This document shows, piece after piece, positions 50,501-62,310 of a DNA stretch of 64,000 nucleotides (positions within the stretch are counted from its first letter, which is position 1; every line of letters begins with the position of its first letter). The stretch comes from Tetraselmis striata (Eukaryota > Chlorophyta > Chlorodendrophyceae > Chlorodendrales > Chlorodendraceae): NCBI GenBank assembly GCA_006384855.1, contig VCJN01003055.1, positions 40,549 to 104,548 of the forward strand, given 5' to 3'. Position numbers and translations under genes: made by a program. Below the pieces are notes generated by a model, which worked only from the letters and a program-made list of their open reading frames with translations, was not told the origin of the DNA and did no database searches.

Positions 50501-52050
50501 CAGTGGTGGATAAATACTGAGCAACGCATAGCTATTCCGGTCAGCCCCCTTCCCCCATCATACCTTGGTAGCCGCTGGCGGGACGCTTCGGCTGCCTAAG
50601 CTTGCCTGCCGAGCTCTGGATGAGATAGGCCTGACTTAGGTAGGGACAGCAGGGGGGCGCTGATGTCCTAGCTTCTGCCCGCAGGAAGGAGGAGGGGCTT
50701 GGGCACACAAGAGGAAGGCCGTTAGCTTGAGCTGTGTAATTAGACCTAGTGTTCCCTACCATGGTCAGAGATAGCAGGTCCTCGGAACAACTCAGTCTGG
50801 GCCAGTGGAAGCAGCAAACTAGCAGTTGTAATCAATTTCAATTCTAATTAACTCCGAGCCGGAAAAATCCGGTTTTTAGTACGGAATTCTATATTAATTA
50901 CAATAACGTGCTAGTCTGCCGCTACTCCCGTCCGCTGCTCAGCCAGCTGTTCTAAGGGCATAATATCTCTAACCTCGTCGATTGGAAGCACATAGTGTAG
51001 TCACAACTCAAGCTACGGTCTGCCTCTCTAGTTTCCGAGCCCCGCTTCCTTCCATCACGTGATCGGCAGCTTGTCATTTTCTGGATAACTACATGTAACT
51101 GCAAGTGAAAGCGATACCGCGAATCGGTTGTATAGGCAGTAGGGATCACTTTATCACTTGAAGCATCTTGCGGATAACTTCAGGTTTGGCCTTTTTTTAT
51201 AAACAAAAGCATATGGTAAGAGGTGGTGAGGTGTGAACAAATCTTGACAGAGAATTCAGACAGAGCAGTCGAAGAGACATATATATGTATTGTTCGGTGA
51301 TAGTGGTGTTCATCATTGTAGGTTCGTTGTTGGTCAGTTTGAAGCAGGATCGATTTGTAGGGTTCGTTTAAAGGATTCGGTTTGAAGGGTGAGTTTGTAG
51401 GGTTCGATTTGTAGGGTTCGGCTAGACGGATAGGTTGAAGGGTCGCGTGCTATTAGTTGAAGGATGGTTGCATGCATGGTATCGTATTGGTGGCTGACGT
51501 CGCCAACCGACGGCGATACCCCGACAACTTGTCGAGGTTGGTTATTATGTCGGTATCTCGACTCACAGCTGGTCGAGCTTGGTTAGTATGGTACATTCCG
51601 ACATGTATATAACGACAGAGATTATGTAGGGTTCATTGGTTGGTGTGACACAAGTCGGAAAAGGTCCCACCGGCCGTAATTGCTTAGTGGTTGCAGGGTC
51701 GGTCGTTGTAGGGTCATTGCAGGCTGGATATATGGCTAGCCGTACTATGTATGGTTAGCTAACAGTCGTCAAGATCACAGGAAAGGTCCCGAAACGACAA
51801 AGTTAGTAGTGCAAACTGGCACTACGAGTGCATGGTCATCGATTATAGTTTTGGTGTATTCAACAGCCATCAGCCGTCTTATCGCAGCAGCACAGCAACA
51901 GTACTACTGGCGCTACGACGAATTAGCTGTTGGGTTGCAGGTTTACTGGTGGTCCGTCGGCGCGACTCACTCTGCTCTCGACGAAGTATTCGAGGTAGTC
52001 GCAGGAGAAGAGTCGTAACCTGCGACTTCGTATTTGAGGTTATAGGGTAC
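50501..52050. other. Non-coding, repeat-like region
   Basis: About 50905-51110 resembles 57836-58040 (dispersed repeat). 51355-51450 has degenerate (t)gtagggttcg(a)ttt-type tandem repeats. 51495-51615 has repeated gtcgag..ttggtta segments. No gene. Confidence 0.5.
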
Positions 52051-52905
52051 AAAACGACGTTATCGCAGACGCCTTCCGCGATCACTGTGTTCACGACCCG
52101 GGTGTCGCTGTACACCGGGAGGTGGATGACTTGTTCAAGCAGGCAGTGCCTCTCGGCAACACCGTACCCGTGGATGAACTCAAGGACCTAGTGCCGGACG
52201 CAGAGCTCTCCCTTCAGGCGTTCAACGTCGTGACCGGGAGGGATCCCCAGAGCTTGAAAACCACGGTGCTGGAGTTCAAGACCATGCGGTACGGGGCCAA
52301 GTACATTTCAGTGCCCCGGGCCACGGATGTGGATCGGTTTGAGCGCTCCCTGTTGGGCGACATACAACGGGGGTTGCTTGGCAGCGCGAGATGCGGCGTG
52401 GCACAACACGGAGCCCGAACAGAAGAGCCCTCTTCAAAACATCCTGGGTATGTCGGAGTACACGGGCATGGTCTTTGGCACATTGGGTGAGGTGAGCAAG
52501 GGGGTGCGCCGCACAGTGCGTGGTGTCGCATGCTTGGCTGCGGATCGGGGTGCCCTCTCATCGCGAGGCACTCGGTGCACCACCCGGGCTCACCAGGAGG
52601 CCTTACCCGCATGAAATTTCCTCGGGGTCCTGACTCCTGAGCTTGGTGGCCGCTTGAGAGCGTTCTCGCTGCCTCATCCGACGGCGCAGATTCGTCTGCC
52701 ATCCCTTTGCCGAAGCTACACAGCACGACAGGGGATCACCCTCGCACACACGTGCACGTGTGGCCTGGACTTTGACCCGTGCGCGCATCACTCATCCATC
52801 CCGCCTCATGCGGGATGCGGGCCGCTTTTAGGCGGCTTGCTGTGTTGGGGTGTTGTTACTTTTAGCAGTAGGTGGATTTGATACTGCCCTTCTTGTAATT
52901 CACAT
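52050..52905 (+). mobile_element. LINE family A, 5'-truncated copy
   Basis: It begins inside the region DAFRDHC..REVDDL, covers the PD...EFK nuclease-like segment (VPDAELSL..LEFKTMRYG) with 52122-52490 still open, then runs through the 3' hairpins (52821-52836 and about 52796-52816) to cttgtaattcacatc near 52890-52905. A frame change follows about 52490. It is closer to the full-length copy than the 14.6-16 kb copy is. Confidence 0.88.
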
Positions 52906-52930
52906 CAGCGGGTAGAAGCACCTGATGACG

Positions 52931-53047
52931 CTTCAACCAATCACATGTACATAATAACCTGGGTACCTGTCACCCGATGCGCTACATGCTGATGCGTACC
53001 GCGTGACAGGTACCAGGGTCATTATGTTTAGATGTTACTGGTTGAAG
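52931..53047. repeat. Foldback with arms of about 45 bp
   Basis: 52931-52973 and 53003-53047 are near-perfect reverse complements (cttcaacca..ggtacctgtcac versus gtgacaggtacc..tggttgaag) around a 29-nt spacer. The next palindromic array lies just downstream. Confidence 0.88.
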
Positions 53048-53084
53048 GATTACTAGGTCTTGTAGGGTTTGTTCATCCTCTCGC

Positions 53085-53345
53085 ACCGTAGAATGCTACA
53101 TCTTTCGCGGATGTGGCGAACGAACGTGATAGTTCACGTTATATCGTTCGGACATTAGGCGAGTAAAGTAAGCAGGTAAGTACAAAGGCACTTACCTGCC
53201 AAACCCCCGCACCGCTAACCCCGCGCCCGGCATGGACACAGATGTAGAATGTAGAGTGCTACATCATGATGTAGAATGCTACATCATCCTGTAGAATGCA
53301 GGATGCTACACATGATGTAGAATGCTACATCATCCTGCAATACAG
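53085..53345. repeat. Palindromic repeat array
   Basis: gatgtagaatgctacatc, itself a hairpin, and variants (tgtagaatgcaggatgctaca) occur several times at 53085-53095 and 53243-53335. The 53099-53146 part matches 17689-17735. Confidence 0.85.
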
Positions 53346-53349
53346 GTAC

Positions 53350-54808
53350 TCGTACAGTACTATGCCAAAGACAGCTCAGGACAAGTTACACCAGTAAAAC
53401 TGTCACACACGTATGGAGCTGATTTATTCGCATTATGGTACGCGGTGGAGGAGCGCGACTGCGACTATGCTGCGAGAAACCTGCAACTTCGCATGCATGC
53501 TTGCTAACTTGCGCATATAACTACTACAGCAACAATATTACGACGATTTCCATGTTTCGCATTGTGCTTAGACCAATGAAATCGATATAATATACATCAG
53601 GGCTGAAGGCATTGTCGAATAAGATAGAAATGGCACATTATTTTCAATACTAGCCTCCATTGTCGCATATGGTGGATGTTTCTGAGCACACCGCCAGTAA
53701 GGGTAGTCACGCACTCACGTGGGCGGTATGATGAGAACCAGACTACGGCGGCGCGACAGTGGCTCAGTGGCCCAAAGGCGTAACAGTAGATGGAGGCGGG
53801 GGGGGGGGGGGGGGGGGCAAGCATCCCTGTTGATTGATGCGAAGAAACACGGCGGTTTTATCACTTTTTATAGTGCTACCCATCGCACCGTCGTCCCGTG
53901 CCACAGTCGCTCCGCGTCGGACTGATTCAAAGGGCGAACATGGCGCGACCGCTGGTTCGTAGAAGCGCAATCAAAATTGGGCATAAAGCTCTGTCAAAGT
54001 TTTCACCGCAAGTGATGGTACAACCCCACTATCGTAGATGAAGTGGGTCTACAATAAAGTCGGCGGTGTTCTCACCGGCAATGACAGGCAGCTAACGATG
54101 TCAAGTTAGCTTGCAAGTCCGTGACTATTTGCTGTGTGATTTTTGTCAGCAGCAACGAATTTAGCGGCTCCGCGACTTCCAAGTAATGTTGGCCACTGCA
54201 TTACATATACCAATTGACCTTAGGTACTTCTGTTACGTCAAACTAACATAATGGTGGGGGATTCTAACACTGCAAGACTAAATAAGCTACTCTTGCCTGA
54301 ATATGGGGAATGGGGCGCAACGCCATGATATGAAATCTTCCGGCGCAGCAGTTAACGCCACTTCCCTGTACATATGTCTACAAAAGGAGCATATATTCTG
54401 CCTCTTCCGGCCAAACACACATGTGTACATGCTACTCAACGTGTATTGGGCCATCACGCAGCACTGCGGCTATGAGCTCGGTCTCTGCGCAAGCTTTGCG
54501 CGCGCTTTTTTTTGGTGCACATAGCAGCGATCACATGCTAACCCTGAGAGTTTACATGAAACTGTGCGGAAGCGTCACTTCATTGGCATGATCAAGCAGA
54601 TACTGCGGCTGCGTTGGAGATTCGAACTAGTATTCACTGACATCATGTGGCTGGTAGGTCTCACTAACGTAAATCCGTGCTACAGCTGGGGAAAAAGGTA
54701 CCGGGGGGGTGCAACCCCAGACAAGCCCCTACGCCTGCGGTTGGACCCGCGGTCTCGAGCGTGATTCTGGCATTCACAGCACCGCATGGCATTCCCACGC
54801 ATCGCACC
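53350..54808. other. Intergenic, no gene seen
   Basis: Mixed composition with a G run at about 53799-53817. A TGTAA complement at 54552-54556 may serve the minus-strand paralog 2. No coding or RNA feature supported. Confidence 0.5.
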
Positions 54809-55470
54809 CTACATGTGCCGGGGCCGCATGCCCTGGTGCTCCATGCAGATTTCCTCAAGCAGATCCCTGTTTTCCTGAACGAGACTGAGCAAAGTCTGGC
54901 GCTGAGAGGCAGCCTCCTCCAGGTGCTCGGCCAGCAGGGCGATCTTCCTCCGGCTGTGCTCCTCTTGCTCCATCCATATCGACGCTTCGATGGAGTGGCG
55001 CTCGCTCTCGAGATCAATCGTCTCGGTGAGCATCTCCACCAAGCTGTGGATCCTGGACTCCAGCAGCAGGAACATGTACTCCTGGCTGTCCAGGGGGTCG
55101 AGCGGGGCGCCTGCATCTTGAGACGTGGGGGGCGGAGGGTGGCCATAGTTGTCAGCCGGAGACTGTTGACTACCGCGATGCGCGCCGCGGGGATCCGTGA
55201 CCCGGCCTGGGGCATGATAGCCACTCAGTGGCTGAGCCGGCGGGTGGAGCTGCTGCATGCCATCCTCCACCTGCGACACCTGCTTGCTCACAGTTGCTGG
55301 CGCCCCCTTGGGCCGCTTGTGAGGACGGTGACTTTCTGCAACATCGCCCAGCTTTGCTTTCGGGTGCCTGTGGGACCCCACTCCCCCCCTGCACACAGGC
55401 AGGAAAACGTTTCATTTATCAGTACCGACGTTGCGCCATCGCCAAACGCACACGCACGCGCGCACAGGTG

Positions 55471-55504
<34 letters not shown>

Positions 55505-56432
55505 CACACACACACACACAGCGCTAACCCAGATGCAACCACCAAAGCAGCGAGCATTGACAAATACAAAGGCGTAAATCGGCGTTTCAGATTGCCCACG
55601 TGCAAAGGCCTGTTGCGACAGTCCATTGATTGATTGAAGGTAGTTGGTATATCCAGAGGTCGGCCAGGAGGCGAGGTGGGAGACAGCCAACCGGAGTGGC
55701 ACGCTCAGCGGCTGAAACTGAAACGAGCGTGAAACCAACTCAAAACTTAGCGTTTCGGCAGTGAATCGGGACTGCAGTGCGTAAGACACACGGCTTTTCC
55801 CTGGTTGGCAGCGTGATAGGCACGCTGCGGAAGGGGCTCCGCTCTGGCGGGGCGTGGTGCTGTGGGCATAGGAATCACCTGATGGGCTCGAACCTCTGCT
55901 TAATGCGGGCGCAGATGTCTATCTCCTCCTTTGTCAAGTCTCTCGGCCCCAGCTTGCTCCGGGCAGTACGGGCCCCAGAGCCAGACGGCCCAGCTTCACC
56001 GGTGCCCTCCATGTACGCATCGTATATCTCGAAAAACTTCATGTTCAGGGAGTTGATGTGGGGCTGCTTGTACATGTTTTCGTACCCCTGCTGCCTCCAG
56101 AAGGTCTCAAGCACCTGGTACCAGAAGGCGGCCTTGGAGCCGTGGCGCCAGTGCTTGGTGATGTCTACGGACTCTATCGCTTGCAGAAACTGCACGCGAA
56201 CGGTGGCGGTCCATCGGAGGCTGGGAAGCCGGCGCCTGTCGTCTTCGCTGTCCACCGAGCGCGACCTCCCGCTTTTCCGGTCGCCTTCGGCGTCGTGCCC
56301 GGCCGCTGGCGCGTCCCGCTGCCGAGGCGACTCCTCGGGGGGCGCTCGCTCTTCACGCTCCCCCGGCTCTTTCCCAGGCACAGCGTGCCCCTTCCCTTGT
56401 GTCTGGCCAGCAGACGGCATCTCGCGTGACAT
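54809..56432 (-). CDS. SANT/Myb-like plus coiled-coil protein, paralog 2 (function unknown)
   Basis: Two exons, 56432-55879 and 55388-54809, join in phase 2 into 377 residues. The start is the first in-frame ATG (MSREMPSAG). A charged Arg/Glu-rich N-terminus (about 10-65) leads to the helical region (about 70-185: LRWTATVRVQFLQAIE..HWRHGSKAAFWYQVLETFW..YENMYKQP..KFFEIYDAYMEG..LTKEEIDICARIKQRFEPIR). This aligns with paralog 1 at spaced W, WR.G, A.W.QVL.T.W, YE..Y..P and the final C.R..F. The C-terminal exon has a Pro-rich spacer and a long coiled coil (LLLESRIHSLVEMLTE..EEHSRRKIALLAEHLEE..). Paralog 1 has an extra intron within its helical region. The single intron here carries a (CA)n tract. 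Confidence 0.77.
55461..55520. repeat. (CA)n microsatellite in the intron of SANT paralog 2
   Basis: About 60 bp of ca repeats with a cg interruption. Confidence 0.95.
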
Positions 56433-56869
56433 CCCCACTCTTCCCGCAGTGTGACTGGCCCGGAAGCGATTGCGGCTCGACACGGTGGAGCCGCAGCACG
56501 GTGGAGCAGGTCGTGCAGCAAACCCTGGCTTTCCGGGACTGTCCGAGCGTACCAGGTACGCGGAGCCTGCTGCGTGTCGGTGTGTGTGCTGTAGTGTGGC
56601 GCTGGCAGGGCTTTGGGCCCTCTCACCAGAGGGACGCTTGTTCCCGGGGTAACAGCAGCACGCTGCCAGTCCTGTCCCGGGGACGGGGAAAAAAGGCACG
56701 GACTGCTTTGACAGCCCGTATATGCGAATAAAGCAGGGTAGCAGTTCTGTCCCGGGCGGGGCGCGAAAGAAAACCCATCACAAATAAAGGCGAGTATGAA
56801 TTAAAGTAGAACCGGCAGGTACGAAGAACGATCATTTACCTAGTAGTCAGGCCAGGCAGAATTATTTAT

Positions 56870-57486
56870 ATTACATCAGTTTAAAATATGCGCAGTAAAA
56901 GCAGAACTAAAAGCAATTGTGAAAGGTTGCAAGCAAAAGAGAGATATAAGCCTGAAAGCAAGGGTCAAGCAGGAGGCCAGGGCGTCAAGGAACCAAGGAA
57001 GAGCCAAGGGAACCAGGAAGTCACCAAGTTGCCAAGGAACCAAAGGGTCAAGGGAATCAATGAAAGTCAAGGAACGACCCTAAAAATCCGAAAGGGAAAC
57101 ATGAAACCTATGGGAACCACCGTCCAGGGGTGGGCCATCAGCAGCGGCGCGTGAGCTTGCAGCCGATGACCCGGGTCATCGCAACACATGCTGACGAGCG
57201 ATGCAACGCAGGCGCATGAGCACCATCATGTGCCGCACGCGCCGCCGCAAGCCCGCCAAGAACGTTGTATGCATGCGCGCCATGTTGAATGAGCAAGGCG
57301 AAACGCCGGCGCCACGCAGACAAGAGCTGACTGATTTTCTGGTCAGTGTGCGTGTGGCTAGCTTTAGCGAGCTCAACCAAGAAAGCCTCAGCACGCGGGG
57401 CCAAGGAGCCGGACTCGGAGACGGCAAAAGGCACAAAGCTACGCATGCCGGCGGCGTTACGGACGCCCTCCTCATGCTTTTGGATT
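56870..57486 (-). mobile_element. LINE family B, strongly 5'-truncated copy
   Basis: It begins in the nuclease C-terminal part (EGVRNAAGM..FAVSESGSLAP..) and keeps HRSSACVAMTRVIGC and a long T/C-rich 3' UTR ending in gatgtaa near 56873-56880. Frame changes are present relative to the 17.9 and 23.7 kb copies. Confidence 0.82.
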
Positions 57487-57489
57487 GAC

Positions 57490-58460
57490 GAAGAATCATT
57501 AGTCTGTTTTTTAGGACCGATTTCTGGCTCAAATAAGGGGGGGGGAGGAATATGATAGCCGGGCTATAATCGTGTAGCCCGTACATTAAGCAGAATTCCC
57601 CGTCTACAAGCCCCCAACCCCTGAAATCCTATCTACAACCTTTCCGCATGTGACACTCGTCGTCCGCACGTCCGTACGACGCTCATTGTTGCATGCTGCG
57701 TCGGCCTTGGCGGTGGCATATCAGTTCACCATATGTCGCCGCGTGGGTTACTACTTAGCCGGCGCGGCCCCCGCTTGCAGGTCGGGTGGGATGGTGTGTC
57801 CCGGCCCTACCCGTCGAAATTGAAATTCATTGCAACGTGCTAGCTAGTCTGTTGATCTCCCTCGCTCAATTTGAGTTGTTCTTATGGCGTGTCATCTCTA
57901 ACCACAATAGGGAACACACAATGTAATTACAGATCTAGCTTCCGGCCGTCCTCCTTCGTTTCCAAGCCCCGCCTCCCTCCAGCATCACGTGATGGGGTAC
58001 CGTGTCATTTTCCAGATAACCACGGGCGGTTACGGGGATGGCTAATGTAGTAGTCGCCCTGCTACTACCTCCAAAGGCTTTTTCTTTCCATCTATATACA
58101 CCGGTACCGTGAAATTTACGGCCGCCAATGTTGTGTTCCATCTTGGCTCCACCTGCCGCCATCGCTGAAACTATTATATCCCGCAGGTCGCGGCTCTTAT
58201 CGCCCCGCCACGCCGGTTGTAGTGGCGGCCCGCCGGCCTGACTCGGCCATGGTCCACCACTGTTGCCGCCATCACGCCCGCTTGCGCTCTTGCGGCAAGA
58301 TCCTCGAGGGGGACGGGAGGGGGGAAGGCGGGCACCCCCCCCCCTCCCCATGCGTCCGTGTGTCGTCGCTCCGTGGCCGGCATGCCGGTCATGCTTGCAT
58401 GCATGTACGCCGCTCTCCGCCGCAGCGCGCCATGTCACTATAGCCGCCCGTCCGGGATTA
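57490..58460. other. Non-coding region with a dispersed repeat
   Basis: 57836-58040 resembles 50905-51110 (shared aacgtgctag, tttcc(a/g)agccccgc, tcacgtgat and gtcattttc blocks). The GC-rich open frames at 58.2-58.7 kb show no motif and overlap on both strands. Confidence 0.45.
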
Positions 58461-60335
58461 GACCGGGGTGGCCGCCGGCTAACGCGTCCTCCCTCGGCCC
58501 GGTCGCGAATCCCTCAAGGCACTCCGGCTCATGTCTCTTGACCTCTGAGTCGCCGCCAGGCCCGGCCTCTCCGCTCCCGATCGAGCGCCCGCCCCGCTTT
58601 TTAAGTGTTGGGCTCCCGTCTCCTCGCGCTCGCCGCCCGCGCCCGTTCTCACGGGGTCGGCGGAGGGTTTCCTAGGTGTTTCGAACGGGTCGGCCGCATG
58701 GCGCCGCCGAGCACTTCGCCGCATTAAGCCGGGACTCGAGTGATTATCAGGTGGAACACATAAGGGGGGGAGGGGGGATCACGCCAAATCTTCAGCATGT
58801 TGGTCGCGGGTTGTACCGAGATACGATAACACGATATTTCAAGCACAACCCTTGCGAGTATACTGCCCCGTCCGAGATCGTAGGCGGATCTCGAGGAAGC
58901 CGACGTACGGCCGAGGTTGTACGGGGATTATTTTCAGCAGCCCCCCCCCCCCCCCTCCGTACATTGGTGCCGCCCGGCGGCGCCAACAGCGCTACCGGGA
59001 CAACGAGTATTTTTGGAAAAGCCCCCGGCAGGGCTCCCTGGTCGCCGCAAGATCCGAGGACCCGCCACAAACGGCCACCCCGCTCAGCTCTCTCCCGCGC
59101 CCAGCCGGGCATGGGTCTTATGGGTTCCTAGCGCCCACCACGTGGAGGTGGGGGGGGGGGGGGGGGGGGATTCCGCCGGGCATGCCGCACCCAAGATCCT
59201 CCGCTCGAGGTGGGCCATTGCCTGGCGGCTGACAACTTCTACCCGTCCCATGTATGTGAAGGTTGGCGTGACACGGGACGGCATGCCACTCGACGGCATG
59301 CCCCATTTGTATCCGCTAATCGAGGATTGGTTGCGGGACCGCACCTTCTACGAACTGCACCGCGCACCCGTCCAGCGTATAAAACCGGCGATATACCACG
59401 AGTGCGGTGCTGTCTCTAGTAAACGTATATACACCACCTCTGAATCGTGTTGAATCGGCCACAAGCAGTGCACACGACGCGAACGAGAACCTCTAGACCA
59501 CCAAGCACCCATGCCCTCATAGGGGATAGGTGAAATACAGACCGTGTCGGTTGGGATTTGTTGAAGCGCGGGTCAAGAATCGTGCAATTTGGCCCACATC
59601 CGATGATCCGACCTACGCCCGCACACCGTATTTCCGCTATTTTCCGAGATTTTCACAGTTGCGCTCGTCCCATCGGCTCCCAACGCAACTACATGCCACA
59701 CCACCTACGGGTATCGGTCCGCATATGCATCACCCCACCGTATATGTACACAATCTCTGGGCGGTATTGCGTCGACCGCGCATCTACGGGGGGTGGTTGA
59801 CCGTAGTGGTCCGATTCTGCATTCTTTTTCGGCTCGAAAACTGGGGGCACGATGGGGCTTCCAGCACAGACAACTTCAGAGGTAGATTTTTTGCTAGCCC
59901 GCATCCCCTTGAGCACAGCCGCAACTGTAGGGAGTGAGGCTGGCTGGATATTAGGACATCGGAAGGTATTAATCCTTCGTTACCGAACGAGGGGGTGTCG
60001 AGATGCATGGCGGAGTATCCGGGTCAATGGGGCCTACTAAGCCGGCATCGACTGAGATTAACCGCAACGCGACCGCCAACGCGCGTCAGCCCTCCGTATG
60101 AGTCTATCCTAGTGCTCTTAGGCTCGGTTGGTATGTGGTGGCCTCAACAACTTCTCTCTTGGGAGGGGTTCAGTCCGAGCGGGTGTTTCTCGCAACTCGA
60201 GATGTTACCTCGGACTTTTTAAGTCTGCGGGAACATGTGGGGCACCATCCCTATAGCTCCCGACATGCAGCACAAGGTTTGCATAGCTTCCTCATGAGGA
60301 AGGCTACAGACCTAACCTATTTCCTGGTCCTAGTC
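58461..60335. other. No supported gene
   Basis: Moderately GC-rich with C and G runs at about 58939-58954 and 59150-59169. Open frames are short and unbiased. Possibly old repeat sequence. Confidence 0.4.
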
Positions 60336-60336
60336 C

Positions 60337-61412
60337 TGGTCCATGTCGCACGTCCCGGTATGAGCCGGAGTTGGGAGGCGGAAGCCCATAGCCAGGAGAG
60401 TGTCTGGTACATAGAAGTGAGCCCGGAGCGACGAACGCCTATATGGCTGGCGCGATGCGGTGCCCGCGGCGCGTGCGTAGCGCGGTGCTTGTACCACTCA
60501 GATATGTGCTAAAGTACTAATACGCATACCCTAGCTACATTGTCTGATGTACAACAGTGACAGCAACACTGGTGTCAACATCCCCTCCCAATGTCGCAAG
60601 GGGATGCGTCAAGCATGGGTTTCGGCTGCTAACGCTAGTCGCTAGCCTAGAGAGGCAGCCCGCCATGCCCCGACCTCGGCGTGGATCGCGGTAGGTCCTC
60701 TAGGGAGTGTGACTGCGCCGGCTGTCGAGCGGATGAAAGTTGCGGGTGGCCACTTCCCCTTGGCGCTGGTTTGCCGAGCTTCGCATACGACTTCATACTA
60801 GTCGACGAGCGTTGCCCGAATTTTCTAGTCGGCCAAGCAGAGAAACTCTTCGGGCGGGAACTGCGGTACGCGGCAGTCGCTGGCGTCGTGGTAGCCTGGC
60901 GACCGTACATGGCGGTCGCTGGCCTCATGGTAGCCAGCGTCCGGGTATGCGATTTAGATGTAGGTGCGCAAACAACCTGTCGAGTGTCGAGGCCCCTTCT
61001 CGCTGCGGTGGTCTCGGTTTTACGTCCGGGCTTCCCGCCCATACGGCGGACTTCCTACGAGGTCGTCTAGCGTCAGACCACTCTCACTAGTGTCCGACAT
61101 AGGCTTTAGTAGTAAGAGGGCCCATAACTTGTCATGCGCAACCTCCCCGCAACCGACGTGCTGGTCCATGTCGCACGTCCCGGCATGAGCCGGGGTAGGT
61201 TGGGAGGCGGAAGCCCGTAGCCGGGAGAGTGTATGGTTACAGAGAAGTGAGCATGCCCGGAGCGACGAACGCCTATATGGTTGGCGCGATGCGGTGCCCG
61301 CGCCGCGTGCGTAGCGCGGTGCTCGTACCACTCAGATAAGTGCTAAAGTACTAATACGCATACCCTAGCTACATTGTCTGATGTACAGCAGTGACAACAT
61401 CACTAGTGTCAA
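60337..61412 (+). mobile_element. Possible small non-autonomous element with terminal direct repeats (TRIM-like fossil)
   Basis: Direct repeats of about 245 bp at 60337-60580 and 61161-61412 (shared ctggtccatgtcgcacgtcc, ggaggcggaagccc, gagcgacgaacgcctatatgg, gtgctaaagtactaatacgc) flank about 580 bp without a recognised coding domain. A plain segmental duplication is the alternative. The repeats differ by scattered changes, so it is not recent. Confidence 0.45.
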
Positions 61413-62285
61413 CACTGCGACTACTCGGGAGCCCTACCGGGGGCTTTTCAATTTCTTCAAATAATACTCGTAGTCCCGGTCGCGCATGCCGTCGCCTCCG
61501 GGCAGCATCAATGTACGGTGCACACGACTTTCCGACGCTCCCTCGTCGACATCGCGCAGTGGGTGTAGGAGGGCGCCCTAGCAACTGGATGTGGGAATGT
61601 TTTGTGTGCAGTTGTGGGCTATCCGGGATCGTGTGGGCAGTGAACTAACGGTATTGCTCGCGTGGGAGAAGTTACGAATGACTCATTTGTCGGCACATCA
61701 CGCGATGGCGCCACTCGCATCGCCCGCGCGGCGCGAGTCACGCCGACGACGGGAGGCCAAGAGGCCACGCGTGCGGGTCAAGTGCGGGTGATTTGCATGT
61801 ACGACTTAGCAGCTTCGAAGCTACCCGTACCCGGGGAGGCCAAGAGGGCTGGCCTCCGGCTTCCGCCGATCGCGTCGTGCATATTAGTCGCGTACATGGT
61901 CTTAAACCCTTGTCGTAGAACAAGACCCGTTTTTTCTCTGTGGTGGGCTCCCATAATCATTTTAATTGTATGCCCGATATTAAGGCAGCCGGCCAACGCA
62001 CATATCGCGAGAGTATCCCTGACCAGCCACATCACCTGTACATTGTCCTTGAATGCCCCGAATCCTCGTCGCAGAGGTCAGGCTCGGTCAGGGCTTTAAG
62101 TCAATGTCCGTATCGCACCCGGCGGCCGCCGGACGGCGGAGAACGGGCCGGCCGACGACATCATCTCGCGGCAAACAACAGACAACTCACTTTATCGCCG
62201 CCCTGCGCACCCACTCCTACCCCGCACACAGTCCAGGGCGAAAGGTTCGGTCCCACTGTTACGACGTACGCTTAGGTGAGGTCCT
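61413..62285. other. Intergenic, no gene seen
   Basis: No motif or repeat of note before the Mutator-like element. Confidence 0.45.
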
Positions 62286-62310
62286 GTGGACCGAGCGAGG
62301 ATCGGTGCGA

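Noticed and set aside
51355-51450. gtagggttcg-type repeats resembling a telomere
   Set aside because: The unit is irregular and differs from the TTTAGGG-type plant/algal telomere repeat. It lies inside ordinary repeat DNA.
53085-53345. Repeated palindromes resembling a CRISPR array
   Set aside because: Spacing is irregular, there are no uniform unique spacers, no cas genes, and the context is eukaryotic.
54677-55633. 318-codon plus-strand ORF
   Set aside because: Antisense to the coiled-coil exon of SANT paralog 2, and it runs into a (CA)n tract.
58461-59453. Several overlapping GC-rich ORFs
   Set aside because: Open on both strands, interrupted by homopolymers, no motif and no splice pattern.
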